Of a DNA stretch of 64,000 nucleotides, positions 7,931 to 16,536 are shown one piece after another. The DNA lies in NCBI GenBank assembly GCA_966250325.1, contig CBINGY010000001.1, forward strand, positions 160,439-224,438. The letters run 5' to 3'. Source of the stretch: Jiulongibacter sp966250325. Lineage in GTDB: Bacteria; Bacteroidota; Bacteroidia; Cytophagales; Spirosomataceae. The position numbers and the translations under genes were made by a program. A model generated the notes under the pieces. That model saw only the letters and a program-made list of their open reading frames with translations. It had not been told where the DNA came from and did not search any database. The first letter of the stretch is position 1. Every line of letters begins with the position of its first letter.

Positions 7931-10590
7931 TTTTTCGTGATTACTTCGTCAAGGTTAAATAGGGTACTGGTAACTACACTGAGAGCTTTCACCCCGGCTT
8001 CTTTTTCATTTGCGGCCCGAAACTCCTTAAGTGACATTTCGTAGAGATCAAGCAATGCAGACTTCCTTTTCGGGTCAATCGCCCTGCCCGTAGCACGGGT
8101 ATAGGCTAACGAAATCGACCTGTCTGTATCTTTTTGCCAGACCTGCCGTGCAAAGGCCTCTGCAAGCTCCATGTACACCGGATCATTCAGGGTGGTCAAT
8201 GCCTGCAAGGGAGTATTGGTAACTATTCTTCTGGCCGAACAAACCTCCCTACCTACTCCATCGAAATTGATCATGGACGGGTATGGGGCCGTTCGTTTCC
8301 AAAAAGTGTAAACTGCTCTGCGGTATTGTTGATTCCCCTGGCTCATCTCCCATTTTTTCCCGTTATACGGTGAAAGCCACACTCCATCGGGTTGAAAAGG
8401 CATCACGGGCTTTCCGTACATTTCAGGATTCAACTTTCCTGAAATAAACAATGCTTGATCCCGCACCTGCTCTGCCGAAAGCCGCACACGGGCCCCCCGT
8501 GCCAGATAGATATTGAACTGGTCTTTATGGATTTGTTCTGGTGTAGCTCTGGAATCCTGGCGATAGGTAGCACTCATCACTATTTTCTTCATGAGAGTTT
8601 TCACAGACCATTTATCTCCACGCATGAAATGATAGCTGAGGTAATCCAGAAGTTCACGATGCGTGGCATCTGCTCCCTGAGTTCCCATATCTTCGAGCGT
8701 CTCTACCAGGCCTCTTCCAAAAAACTGCTCCCAGATTCTGTTTACGATGGTTCTGGAGGTTAACGGATTTTTTTGATCCGTCATCCACCCGGCCAGGCCA
8801 AGCCGGTTCTGAGGTAAATCTGAGGATAATCCGCCAAGCGAAGCCGGAACGCCCGCCTGTACTTTTTCACCGGGTGAAAGCCAGCTTCCCCGTTCAAAAA
8901 CGTGCGTTTCTCTGCTCCATTGAGGAACGTTATCCAGCATAATGGGCGTCTCCTCTGCGGTAGTGTTCAACAGACTCCAGAATGTATTTTTCTGCAGTGA
9001 CGGCAATTTGTTATGAACTCCATCAGAAAAGTGAAACCAGTCAAACTGTATTCCGGTCTTAAGCGGATCGGTGAGTTCTCTGCTTGAAAAGGTGAAGAAA
9101 ATATCGTGTTTTCCTGCAGTAATTTGAATCGGTATCTCTGTAATCTGCCAGCCCGATTTTTTTGCCGGAATGGTAAATGAGCCAATTACCGGGCCTTTCG
9201 GTGAATCGGTATGAAGGTATAGCTGACCCGCATTCAAGCCTGAAGAATACCTGAAAATCAGTCGGTTTACTCCGGAAAGGTCAACCGATTTCAGGCGGGC
9301 AGAGGAGTTATTTCGCATAGCCAGCCACTTGGTATCACTCAGCTCACTGTTGACAAACTGATCGGTTTCCAACGAATTAATAGCCGGCTGAAAGGTCTTG
9401 ATGAAATGATTTATCTGCAAAGCCTCCTTTTCACCCAGATTTAGTTTAGTCCAGGAAACCAGCGACCCAAGCCGGGCATTTTGATCAGAGTCCAGGTGTC
9501 TGATCACGGGATAATCTGCAAACGAATCACTATCCCGGGTGTTATTGAAAAAGGCCATGAACTTGTAATACTCCTCATGCCTGAAGGGATCGTAAGGATG
9601 ACTGTGGCATTGTACACAGGCAAAAGTGGTGCTCATGAGTGTTTCCCAGGTGGTATTTACCCGGTCAATAACTGCGGCCACCCGAAACTCCTCATTGTCT
9701 GTTCCACCTTCGTCATTCGTCATGGTATTGCGGTGAAAGGCCGTAGCGATATACTTATCTTCGGTGGGATTGAGGAGCAGGTCACCGGCCAGCTGTTCGG
9801 TAAGAAACTGATCATACGGCATATCGGCGTTAAAAGCTCTTATGAGCCAGTCACGATACCGCCAGATGTTACGATTATCATCCCGCTCATACCCCTTGGT
9901 ATCGGCATATCGGGCCAGATCAAGCCACATGGAGGTCCATTTTTCACCATAATGCGGTGAGGCCAAAAGTTTATCCACTAACTGCCCGAAGGTCTTGTCA
10001 GAAGGATTTTTCAGATAATCCCGGGTAAGTGAATCGGGGGCGGGAAAACCAATCAGGTCAAGAGCCACACGCCGGGCCAGCACTTCGGGTTCTGCCTCCT
10101 TTGAGACCTTAAGCCCTTTCTCGCTGGCTTTTTGAGATATGAAGTGATCGATTTCATTTTTTGCCCAGTTCTCTTCCCCTTCCGGCACTTCCACCTCTTT
10201 AACCGGAACATACGCCCAGTGCTCGCCCCATTCGGCCCCCTGTTCTATCCATCGGGTAAGTAGTTCAATTTCTTCTTTGGGCAGAGGATCGGCATCCAGA
10301 GGCATTCGTTCTTCGGGATCATCCAGCGTTAATCGCCGGATCATCTCTGAGGCATGAGCATCACCTGGCACAATCCCATATTTTCCCGATTTTAGTTTTT
10401 CTTTGGCCTCTTCTTCAAAAAGGACAGAGAACCCTCCCTGTTTTTTAACCCCGCCGTGACAAGCGATACAGCGTTTATTAAGGATAGGTTTAATTTCAGA
10501 ACTAAAATCAACAGGCCTGGAACTGCTGCAAAACCATAAGGAAGAAGCCAAAGCAGCAAGAGCCAGTGTAAATAACCAGATTTTTCGCAT
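7927..10590 (-). CDS. PSCyt1-DUF1549-DUF1553 (PSD1) cytochrome protein
   Basis: This is an 887-residue exported protein. The order is an N-terminal signal sequence, a Planctomycete cytochrome-c-like domain (PSCyt1) with heme site CIACH (41-45), DUF1549 (about 145-360) containing a second motif CVQCH followed by HPYDPFRHEEYYKF, a middle galactose-binding-like region (about 440-550), and DUF1553/PSD1 (about 600-850, with GLAGWMTDQKNPLTSR and NTPLQALTTLNDP). Two CxxCH motifs indicate c-type heme. It is the upstream partner of the DUF1501 gene (4-base overlap). It probably oxidises or releases a sugar-derived substrate in the periplasm, but this is inference. Confidence 0.9.
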   Translation of the reverse strand: MRKIWLFTLALAALASSLWFCSSSRPVDFSSEIKPILNKRCIACHGGVKKQGGFSVLFEEEAKEKLKSGKYGIVPGDAHASEMIRRLTLDDPEERMPLDADPLPKEEIELLTRWIEQGAEWGEHWAYVPVKEVEVPEGEENWAKNEIDHFISQKASEKGLKVSKEAEPEVLARRVALDLIGFPAPDSLTRDYLKNPSDKTFGQLVDKLLASPHYGEKWTSMWLDLARYADTKGYERDDNRNIWRYRDWLIRAFNADMPYDQFLTEQLAGDLLLNPTEDKYIATAFHRNTMTNDEGGTDNEEFRVAAVIDRVNTTWETLMSTTFACVQCHSHPYDPFRHEEYYKFMAFFNNTRDSDSFADYPVIRHLDSDQNARLGSLVSWTKLNLGEKEALQINHFIKTFQPAINSLETDQFVNSELSDTKWLAMRNNSSARLKSVDLSGVNRLIFRYSSGLNAGQLYLHTDSPKGPVIGSFTIPAKKSGWQITEIPIQITAGKHDIFFTFSSRELTDPLKTGIQFDWFHFSDGVHNKLPSLQKNTFWSLLNTTAEETPIMLDNVPQWSRETHVFERGSWLSPGEKVQAGVPASLGGLSSDLPQNRLGLAGWMTDQKNPLTSRTIVNRIWEQFFGRGLVETLEDMGTQGADATHRELLDYLSYHFMRGDKWSVKTLMKKIVMSATYRQDSRATPEQIHKDQFNIYLARGARVRLSAEQVRDQALFISGKLNPEMYGKPVMPFQPDGVWLSPYNGKKWEMSQGNQQYRRAVYTFWKRTAPYPSMINFDGVGREVCSARRIVTNTPLQALTTLNDPVYMELAEAFARQVWQKDTDRSISLAYTRATGRAIDPKRKSALLDLYEMSLKEFRAANEKEAGVKALSVVTSTLFNLDEVITKN

Positions 10591-10738
10591 CTCGAAGGGT
10601 TGAAAACAAGAGAAACGAAGTTACGTAGGGGAAGACGTATTTCAAATTTTGGAAGAGTTTCTTATTTCTAAAAGTAGCTGCCGGTGGCTGAGACCTTTAC
10701 CTGAGAAAGTGCAGAATCCCGAATTTAGTCTGTGTTCC

Positions 10739-11554
10739 CTACTCCACCTCATCCAGCAGCTCATTGAAAATCTGATGGCGGCGTTCTTTGATTTTACTTT
10801 CGGCTATCAGTGCAGCCTTTTTAAATCCTCCCATATAATACCTTTGAAACCAGGGCAGTACCGAAATGGTGGCATCGAGCAAAGAGGCATTAAGGGCCGA
10901 ACGTATACCCAGATAAAAGAGTCCGCCGGTAAGTAGCATGGAGTTTAGTCCATTTTTTATGTCTCCCGCATAGAACTGGCCTGCCCCGGGGAAAATGATA
11001 CTTAGCACTTTAGCGGTTTTCGGATTGATCTTGCTCACTTTGTCATTTTCTCTGAACAGCGAATGTACCGCCAGCGTATCTGAAGCTATCTCTTTGAACA
11101 ACTTCTCTGACTGACGGAAATCATCCAGAGCAAAAGCCAGCATGGCCTCATAGAATGTTTTCAGGTCTTCCTGATCTTTATTGAGCACCGCGGGCAGGTT
11201 ATACAGCTCTGCCTGTGCCAGATTGTACTGACCCATGACCAGAAAACACGATGTCTTACTGAGTGTTATCTCGTTCTGAATCAGTTCGTCACGGGTACTA
11301 AAAAATGCCAGATCATAGTAGAAGGCGGCCTCCTCGAATGAACCTGTTTCATACAGACAATCTGCTATATTTCTGTAAACCTTGGGACCATACGATTGAT
11401 CCTTGTCAAAAAACAAGACTCTTTTGTAGGTTTCAACGGCCTCTGAAAAGCGTTGTTTGCTGAGCATGTCATTGGCAAAAGCATAGGTCTGCTCAATGCT
11501 TTGTGCCTTTACAAATGCACTAGTAATAAGCATTAAAAAGATCACTCGCTTCAT
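10739..11554 (-). CDS. Exported TPR protein with C-terminal FPGAGQFYAGD domain (paralogue 2)
   Basis: This 271-residue protein begins with a signal peptide (MKRVIFLMLITSAFVKAQ). TPR-like helices fill about residues 20-150 (NDMLSKQRFSEAVETYKRV, KVYRNIADCLYETGSFEEAA). A C-terminal glycine-rich part, SIIFPGAGQFYAGDIKNGLN, is followed by two hydrophobic stretches, as in TM2/DUF5683-like membrane modules. The gene upstream has the same architecture, so the two are paralogues. It overlaps that gene by 35 bases and is the last of a four-gene operon with yidD. A role in envelope protein handling is inferred from this context only. Confidence 0.6.
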   Translation of the reverse strand: MKRVIFLMLITSAFVKAQSIEQTYAFANDMLSKQRFSEAVETYKRVLFFDKDQSYGPKVYRNIADCLYETGSFEEAAFYYDLAFFSTRDELIQNEITLSKTSCFLVMGQYNLAQAELYNLPAVLNKDQEDLKTFYEAMLAFALDDFRQSEKLFKEIASDTLAVHSLFRENDKVSKINPKTAKVLSIIFPGAGQFYAGDIKNGLNSMLLTGGLFYLGIRSALNASLLDATISVLPWFQRYYMGGFKKAALIAESKIKERRHQIFNELLDEVE

Positions 11555-12353
11555 GCTGCAGCTGATTAATTTTTTTTCGGTTTTTGTTTTTCGCTGATTT
11601 CACAGATCCATAAATATTTCCCAGATAGAATCCACTCCCTATTGCTGTGTAAACCCATGGTCTGTAATTATTTGCCCCAAACTGATTAAACTTTCGCACT
11701 GCCTGAAAAGCCATGCCTCCCGTGAAAATAAGCGAAACAATCCCATCTTTCCAGTCGCCGGTGTAGGCCTTCCCCAGACCCGGAATCAACGTAGACAAAA
11801 CTCCCGCCAGCAATGGACTTTTTTTGGGGCTATTAATCCCCCGGTCAATAATGGAACGGTACCCCTGAAGCATAAAATTGGAGGTATCTGTCAAAGTAGC
11901 CAGCCTTTCTCTTGCCTTCACAAAATCAGAATTGAAAACGTGAACGGTACTTTCCAGCAATGCCTTATCTGTTTCGGGAAGAGTTTCACTTTGATTCCAG
12001 AAGTTAATGGCACGGTCCCATTTTTTCTGGTTCATGAGCATTTTGGAGAATTCCAGCGAGTGAATCCGTGGCATTTCTTTCAGCGGCTCAAATAAACGGT
12101 AGGTTCTCTGCTCTCCCTCTTCATTCAAGCCTGCCAGGCGATACGACTTCAGGAGCTGATACCTAACCTGCTGATCCTGCGGCACCAGATAATTCAGGCG
12201 TTCAAATTCCTTAATAGCAAACGTATACTGACCCGACTCCAGGAGGTAATCGGCAAATTTCCGGGTGTTTGTTTCGTCAAAAAGATTCTCCTGGCTGTAG
12301 GATTTTGACCCAAATGCAGTTAAGATGACGAGAATAAAGGCTAATTTCTTCAT
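11520..12353 (-). CDS. Exported TPR protein with C-terminal IPGLGKAYTGD domain (paralogue 1)
   Basis: This 277-residue protein has a signal peptide (MKKLAFILVILTAFGSKSYS). TPR-like pairs follow: LLESGQYTFAIKEFERLNYL and QVRYQLLKSYRLAGLNEEG. The C-terminal membrane module carries STLIPGLGKAYTGDWKDG and ends in a basic tail rich in Lys and Asn. The layout matches the downstream gene, implying tandem duplication followed by divergence. It starts 4 bases after the yidD stop. The 'P-G-x-G-x-x-Y-x-G-D' motif resembles the membrane module of DUF5683 proteins. Function is unknown. Confidence 0.6.
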   Translation of the reverse strand: MKKLAFILVILTAFGSKSYSQENLFDETNTRKFADYLLESGQYTFAIKEFERLNYLVPQDQQVRYQLLKSYRLAGLNEEGEQRTYRLFEPLKEMPRIHSLEFSKMLMNQKKWDRAINFWNQSETLPETDKALLESTVHVFNSDFVKARERLATLTDTSNFMLQGYRSIIDRGINSPKKSPLLAGVLSTLIPGLGKAYTGDWKDGIVSLIFTGGMAFQAVRKFNQFGANNYRPWVYTAIGSGFYLGNIYGSVKSAKNKNRKKINQLQHEASDLFNAYY

Positions 12354-12357
12354 GCAC

Positions 12358-12792
12358 TTATTTGTAGTCTGCCACTATGGCTACCTCGGGTTCTTTCCTG
12401 GGGTCGTCTTTTAAGAGCATGCTCTTTTTATCAATTTCATAATTCTGCGGACTGAGGCCATTACATCGGGTGAGACGGTCCATGGTCATCATGCCACCTT
12501 TTATCATACCATGGCTTTTTACCGCCAATATACCATACTCAGAGCAGCTGGGGGTAAAGGTGCAGACGGTGAGATCTTGTGACGAGATGAAGGTTTTATA
12601 AAACAAAAACAGACCGCTGAAAGCAGTTTGTATTTCGCTGGTATTGTCTTTGGCCTGCCAATACTCCTGCTTTGTATTTCCGCTATCCAGGATATTCCGG
12701 TAAAGGCCGGGGCGATTCTGGGCCTTACTGCTTCTTCCGCACAGCAGCAGAGCGGGTAACAGGAATGCGGTAACGATATATTTCATCTTCAT
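12358..12792 (-). CDS. yidD: YidD-family protein with an added signal peptide and tail
   Basis: YidD helps YidC insert membrane proteins. The core is clear here: FYKTFISSQDLTVC, then CTFTPSCSEYGILAVK, KSHGMIKGG and RLTRCN, carrying the conserved cysteines and the HG-x-x-x-G motif. Typical YidD proteins are about 70-90 residues; this one is about 144, because a cleavable-looking signal (AFLLPALLLCGRSSKAQ) and a 30-residue linker precede the core and a charged tail follows. ATGs at 12792 and 12786 are both possible; the frame also extends to a TTG at 12804. The start overlaps the end of the upstream gene by about 65 bases. The neighbours are exported TPR proteins rather than rnpA and yidC, so it is probably a specialised paralogue. 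Confidence 0.85.
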   Translation of the reverse strand: MKMKYIVTAFLLPALLLCGRSSKAQNRPGLYRNILDSGNTKQEYWQAKDNTSEIQTAFSGLFLFYKTFISSQDLTVCTFTPSCSEYGILAVKSHGMIKGGMMTMDRLTRCNGLSPQNYEIDKKSMLLKDDPRKEPEVAIVADYK

Positions 12793-13456
12793 CTTGCTGA
12801 TCAATTACAATATTCTTGTAGGTAGTTTGCTGGAGGTTCTGTTCGTTTTTGACACCATAGCTTATCATGGTAACCTCTGTTGGAAATTCAACGCCTTTCA
12901 CGTTGACATATTTCTTAAAAAACTGCCGGCTCACCAGTTTACCCGTTTTATCATAAAAAACCATGGCATCCAGCCTCCGGTTTTTTTTAAGCATTTCAAT
13001 ATTTCCGAAAAGAGATGCAAAACGCTCATTGGAAGGAACCCAGGTAGTAAGTACTCCGCCATCTACCTTGTCCACTTTTCCGATTTTATAAATGGGTGTA
13101 GTCTCCTGGCCCGATGTGAGTCCGTAATCTGAAAGTTTTCCGGTTAAGGCCAGATGAAATACCGTGAAATCAGGAAATATGAAAGACTGACCGGTTTCTT
13201 TTATGGTGTTTGTCACCGGATCAATTTTATACATACTGGTGTCCTGAAGTATCAGGTGTTCCTTTTCAGGAAAAGTGAGGGTGTAAACAATCTTCTTGTA
13301 GATCTTATCATAATACACTTTTCCCATAGTAAGCCTGTACTTCCCATTGGCCAGTTTATCTTTCACAGAGATGTCTGCCCGGAAACGATAAAACTGCTGG
13401 GATTTGGCCGAAGAAAAGAGGAAAAACAAAAACAAAACAAAAACCGCACGAACCAT
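12725..13456 (-). CDS. Exported protein of unknown function, first gene of the yidD operon
   Basis: This 243-residue protein starts MVRAVFVLFLFFLFSSAKSQ, a good signal peptide; the longer frame upstream of this ATG lacks secretion logic and runs through the terminator of the previous gene. The mature part is rich in beta-strand-like sequence: FYRFRADISVKDK, KLANGKYRLTMGKVYYDK, KIVYTLTFPEKEHLI and LVSRQFFKKYVNVKGVEFPTEV. This resembles LolA/LolB-like outer-membrane lipoprotein carrier folds, but I cannot confirm it. Its 3' end overlaps yidD, so expression is linked. An accessory envelope-assembly role is inferred from the neighbours. Confidence 0.65.
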   Translation of the reverse strand: MVRAVFVLFLFFLFSSAKSQQFYRFRADISVKDKLANGKYRLTMGKVYYDKIYKKIVYTLTFPEKEHLILQDTSMYKIDPVTNTIKETGQSFIFPDFTVFHLALTGKLSDYGLTSGQETTPIYKIGKVDKVDGGVLTTWVPSNERFASLFGNIEMLKKNRRLDAMVFYDKTGKLVSRQFFKKYVNVKGVEFPTEVTMISYGVKNEQNLQQTTYKNIVIDQQDEDEIYRYRIPVTRSAAVRKKQ

Positions 13457-13504
13457 AACTGCTACTTTCCGGGACTTTTTCAAGGTTCCAATAATAAAAA
13501 GAAA

Positions 13505-13530
13505 GGCCCAAACTATGTATAGTTTGGGCC
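13505..13530 (-). terminator. Perfect hairpin terminator
   Basis: Arms GGCCCAAACTA (13505-13515) and TAGTTTGGGCC (13520-13530) pair perfectly over 11 bases with a 4-base loop. On the minus strand a T-rich stretch (TTTCTTTTTATTATT) follows. It lies about 20 bases after the stop of the small membrane protein gene and separates it from the yidD operon. Confidence 0.9.
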
Positions 13531-13551
13531 AAGTCCAAAATTTTTGTTCAC

Positions 13552-13995
13552 TTAAAACCAGAAAGATCTTCCGATAAGAGCCACAATTACTACATAATAT
13601 ACTACCCAGGCTCCGGCAAATACCAAGCATCCGATAAGGGCTTTCTTGGTTTGCTCTTTATCCTGATCGGTAAGAACATACACCAGAATTACACCAAGTA
13701 CTGCAAGTACACATCCCCACCAGAAAGCGGGAATTCCACCCGGAAGGTCAGCTGAGGCCAGAGCATCGGCACTGTTTGAACTCAGGTCAATACCTGCTAC
13801 TAGATCAGGATTCTGAGCCTGAAGCTCTTCCAATGTAACGTCACTTTGCTCAACGTACTTTTCAATTTTGTTTAGCTGATCAAACTCGGCAGAAATTTGA
13901 TCCTCTTCCAAAGAGAATTTTTCACTCGGTTCTGTAGCAAACGCAAAGGTTAGCGTGAGGCAGAAAACTGTAATAAAAGAAAGAATTTTGCTCAT
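13552..13995 (-). CDS. Small exported membrane protein of unknown function
   Basis: This is a 147-residue protein. A signal peptide (MSKILSFITVFCLTLTFAFA) is followed by an acidic, soluble segment of about 60 residues with possible coiled-coil character (FDQLNKIEKYVEQSDVTLEE). Two membrane segments then come in PAFWWGCVLAVLGVILVYVL and ALIGCLVFAGAWVVYYVVIV. The piece between them, TDQDKEQTKKA, is charged. Short proteins of this layout are common in Cytophagales and have no known role; I do not recognise a named family. It has its own terminator and a 360-base upstream region. Confidence 0.6.
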   Translation of the reverse strand: MSKILSFITVFCLTLTFAFATEPSEKFSLEEDQISAEFDQLNKIEKYVEQSDVTLEELQAQNPDLVAGIDLSSNSADALASADLPGGIPAFWWGCVLAVLGVILVYVLTDQDKEQTKKALIGCLVFAGAWVVYYVVIVALIGRSFWF

Positions 13996-14358
13996 GGTTG
14001 AATCTGATAAATAGTTAATGATTATTCAATATTAGAGGAATTCTCTGACAATTCAAATCAAGGAAATTGTGATCCTTATCAACTCGTCATTTAAAACTCC
14101 TGATACTATTGACTGCCGCAAAAAACGCAATTAAAGCGGTTCAAATCACTGAACCCACAAAGAAAATATGGAAGAATTTTATTTTGCGGGAGAAGTACAA
14201 GGGCACTTACAGCATGTTATAAATGACAACTATTTATTTGTGAGATCGTTGGGGCCACTCAACAGGTTTTCTCCTTCAACTTCACCCTGCTTTGGCAAGT
14301 GGTAGCATCCTACTGGAAAACGATGTAAATTTACGGCCTCATACTGAAACGAAATTCT
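13996..14358. other. Divergent intergenic region between the small membrane protein gene and prfA
   Basis: This region should hold the promoters of both flanking genes. A TAAATTTA box (14326-14333) about 25 bases before prfA is one base from the Bacteroidota -7 consensus TAnnTTTG. An open frame of 46 codons starts at ATG 14168 and stops at 14305 on the plus strand (MEEFYFAGEVQGHLQH...). It has no recognisable similarity and is treated as doubtful. No RNA gene or repeat was seen. Confidence 0.5.
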
Positions 14359-15429
14359 ATGATCAACCAGCTTGAAGCAATCAGAGAGCGATTTATGGAG
14401 GTCTCCCAGCAAATTGGGATGCCCGAAGTGGTTTCTGATATGGCCAAGTTTACCAAAATAAGCAAGGAGTACAAAGACCTGGAGAAAATTGTAAACCAAT
14501 ACAAACTCTATAAAGAGGTACTGGGGAATATTCAGGGAGCCAAAGAAATTCTGATCAGTGAAAAGGATGAAGAACTGCGTGAAATGGCCAAAGAGGAATT
14601 GGATGATCTTCTTCCCAAACAGGAAGAAATGGAGGCCATTTTAAAGGAAATGCTCATCCCCAAAGACCCCAACGACAGTAAAAATGCCATTCTGGAAGTA
14701 CGGGCAGGTACAGGTGGTGACGAAGCCTCTATTTTTGCCGGTGATCTTTTCAGAATGTATCAGCGGTATGTGGAAACCCAGCCCGGCTGGACCCTAACTA
14801 TCATGGACCTAAATGCCGGCTCTTCAGGCGGATTTAAAGAAATCATTGCTGAAGTCACCGGTGATGACGTTTATGGGAAGCTGAAATTTGAGTCGGGAGT
14901 GCATAGGGTACAGCGTATTCCGGCTACAGAATCTCAGGGGCGTGTGCATACCTCTGCAGCGTCTGTGGCGGTTTTACCTGAGGCCGATGAGGTAGATTTC
15001 CAACTCAATATGGGTGATATTAAAAAAGATACGTTCAGGGCATCGGGAGCCGGCGGGCAGCACATTAATAAAACGGAATCGGCGGTTCGGCTTACTCATA
15101 TTCCTACAGGCACCGTGGTGGAATGCCAGGATGGCCGCTCTCAGCATGCCAATTACGATAAGGCCCTCACTGTACTTCGATCGAGATTGTATGAAGCCGA
15201 ACTCAAAAAACACAATGACGCCATAAGCTCTGAAAGGAAATCGCTGGTGGGCAGCGGAGACCGTTCAGATAAAATTCGAACCTATAACTACCCTCAAAGC
15301 CGGGTTACCGATCACCGGATAGGGCTCACCGTTTACAATTTGCCTGCTGTAATGGATGGCGATATTGAAGAGTTTATTGAAAAACTGCGTATGGCCGAAA
15401 ACGCTGAACGCATGCAGGAGGGAGTTTAA
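14359..15429 (+). CDS. prfA: Peptide chain release factor 1
   Basis: RF1 reads UAA and UAG in the ribosomal A site and triggers release of the finished protein. The 356-residue sequence has the codon-recognition PAT motif (188-190, within RIPATESQGR) and the catalytic GGQ (232-234, within SGAGGQHINKTESAV), whose glutamine is normally methylated. The PAT rather than SPF tripeptide makes it RF1 and not RF2. Length is typical (about 355-360). rdgB follows 26 bases downstream on the same strand and may be co-transcribed. Assignment is secure. Confidence 0.97.
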   Translation: MINQLEAIRERFMEVSQQIGMPEVVSDMAKFTKISKEYKDLEKIVNQYKLYKEVLGNIQGAKEILISEKDEELREMAKEELDDLLPKQEEMEAILKEMLIPKDPNDSKNAILEVRAGTGGDEASIFAGDLFRMYQRYVETQPGWTLTIMDLNAGSSGGFKEIIAEVTGDDVYGKLKFESGVHRVQRIPATESQGRVHTSAASVAVLPEADEVDFQLNMGDIKKDTFRASGAGGQHINKTESAVRLTHIPTGTVVECQDGRSQHANYDKALTVLRSRLYEAELKKHNDAISSERKSLVGSGDRSDKIRTYNYPQSRVTDHRIGLTVYNLPAVMDGDIEEFIEKLRMAENAERMQEGV

Positions 15430-15455
15430 CTACCATCATCCCCCGATAAAAACGT

Positions 15456-16037
15456 ATGAGAACCATCTGTCTGGCTACCAATAACAGACACAAAGTCGAA
15501 GAATTACAGGAGCTTCTGAAAGACCATTTTATTATCCGGACTCTGGAGGATATTGGCTGTAACGAGGATATTCCTGAAACGGCTGATACCTTTGAGGGAA
15601 ACTCCCTGCAAAAGGCCCGCTTTGTTTTTGATAAGTACAGAATTGACTGCATTGCCGATGACTCGGGACTGGAAGTGATGGCTTTAGGCGGCGAACCGGG
15701 CGTTTTTTCTGCCCGATATGCCGGAGAGCACGGAAATCACGAGGCCAATATGGATAAGCTTTTGAAAAAAATGGAAGGAATAACCGACCGTACGGCACGA
15801 TTCAGAACTTCTGTTACCTTAATTCTTAATGGGGAGGTATATCAGTTTGACGGTATTGTTAACGGACTTCTTACAGAAGTAAAAACCGGAAACGGCGGCT
15901 TTGGATATGATCCGCTTTTTGTACCCGATGGCTATAACCGCACCTTTGCCCAAATGAGTCTGGAAGAAAAAAATCCGATAAGTCATAGAGGCCGGGCCAT
16001 CCATGATCTCATCGGATTTCTTAACACGATCTCCTGA
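15456..16037 (+). CDS. rdgB: XTP/dITP diphosphatase (Ham1/RdgB)
   Basis: This enzyme hydrolyses dITP, XTP and related deaminated purine nucleotides to monophosphates, keeping them out of DNA and RNA. The 193-residue protein shows the family's landmarks in order: ATNNRHKVEE near the start, EDIPETADTFEGNSLQKA, the active-site DDSGLEVMALGG, GVFSARYAG, then GFGYDPLFVPDGY and EKNPISHRGRA near the end. Length matches the family (about 190-200). It follows prfA at 26 bases and converges on the DUF4293 gene, with 5 bases between stops. Assignment is secure. Confidence 0.96.
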   Translation: MRTICLATNNRHKVEELQELLKDHFIIRTLEDIGCNEDIPETADTFEGNSLQKARFVFDKYRIDCIADDSGLEVMALGGEPGVFSARYAGEHGNHEANMDKLLKKMEGITDRTARFRTSVTLILNGEVYQFDGIVNGLLTEVKTGNGGFGYDPLFVPDGYNRTFAQMSLEEKNPISHRGRAIHDLIGFLNTIS

Positions 16038-16042
16038 AATAG

Positions 16043-16510
16043 TTAACGCATTCTATCTGCGTCTTTCACCATTTTTTCGTCCCGCTTGATAAACCGGTTT
16101 GCCAGCCAGTTGAGAGCCAGTGCCGCAAAGCCCGCATACAGACCGGTTTCAAAATTTCCCTCTCCCGCATTATCGAGTTTCATGGCATCGTATTTTACGT
16201 GATATACGCTTACAGCCACTGCCACACCGATCAAAAGCGAGTTCAGAGCTACAAAAAGCATTTGTCTTACCCTGTTTTTGTATTGGAAAACAGCAAAAAC
16301 CGAAAGAGCTATGGCCAGGCCGGCCAGCACCGCCACATAAAAGATTGATTTCTGATAAGCGGCTAATCCTCCCTTCATCTGTAAAATCTGATAGGGATTC
16401 ACAATTATTTTTTCGCCTTCCAGACCGCCCGTCCAGGTATTTGTAGATAAGAAAACACCAAGAGCCACAGCGGCTAGCAGAAGCAATAAAGATTGTATTC
16501 TTTGTAACAT
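16043..16510 (-). CDS. DUF4293 membrane protein
   Basis: This is a 155-residue inner-membrane protein with four hydrophobic segments. It begins MLQRIQSLLLLLAAVALG, which matches the conserved opening (M-I/L-Q-R-I-Q-T/S) of the Bacteroidota-specific DUF4293 family; that is why I start it at 16510 and not at the upstream ATG (16531). Function is unknown. It starts 26 bases after the stop of the cupin gene on the same strand, and the two are probably co-transcribed. Nothing in the sequence indicates a substrate. Confidence 0.85.
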   Translation of the reverse strand: MLQRIQSLLLLLAAVALGVFLSTNTWTGGLEGEKIIVNPYQILQMKGGLAAYQKSIFYVAVLAGLAIALSVFAVFQYKNRVRQMLFVALNSLLIGVAVAVSVYHVKYDAMKLDNAGEGNFETGLYAGFAALALNWLANRFIKRDEKMVKDADRMR

Positions 16511-16536
16511 GTCCAGGTCTTTTTTTCGCAAAGGTA

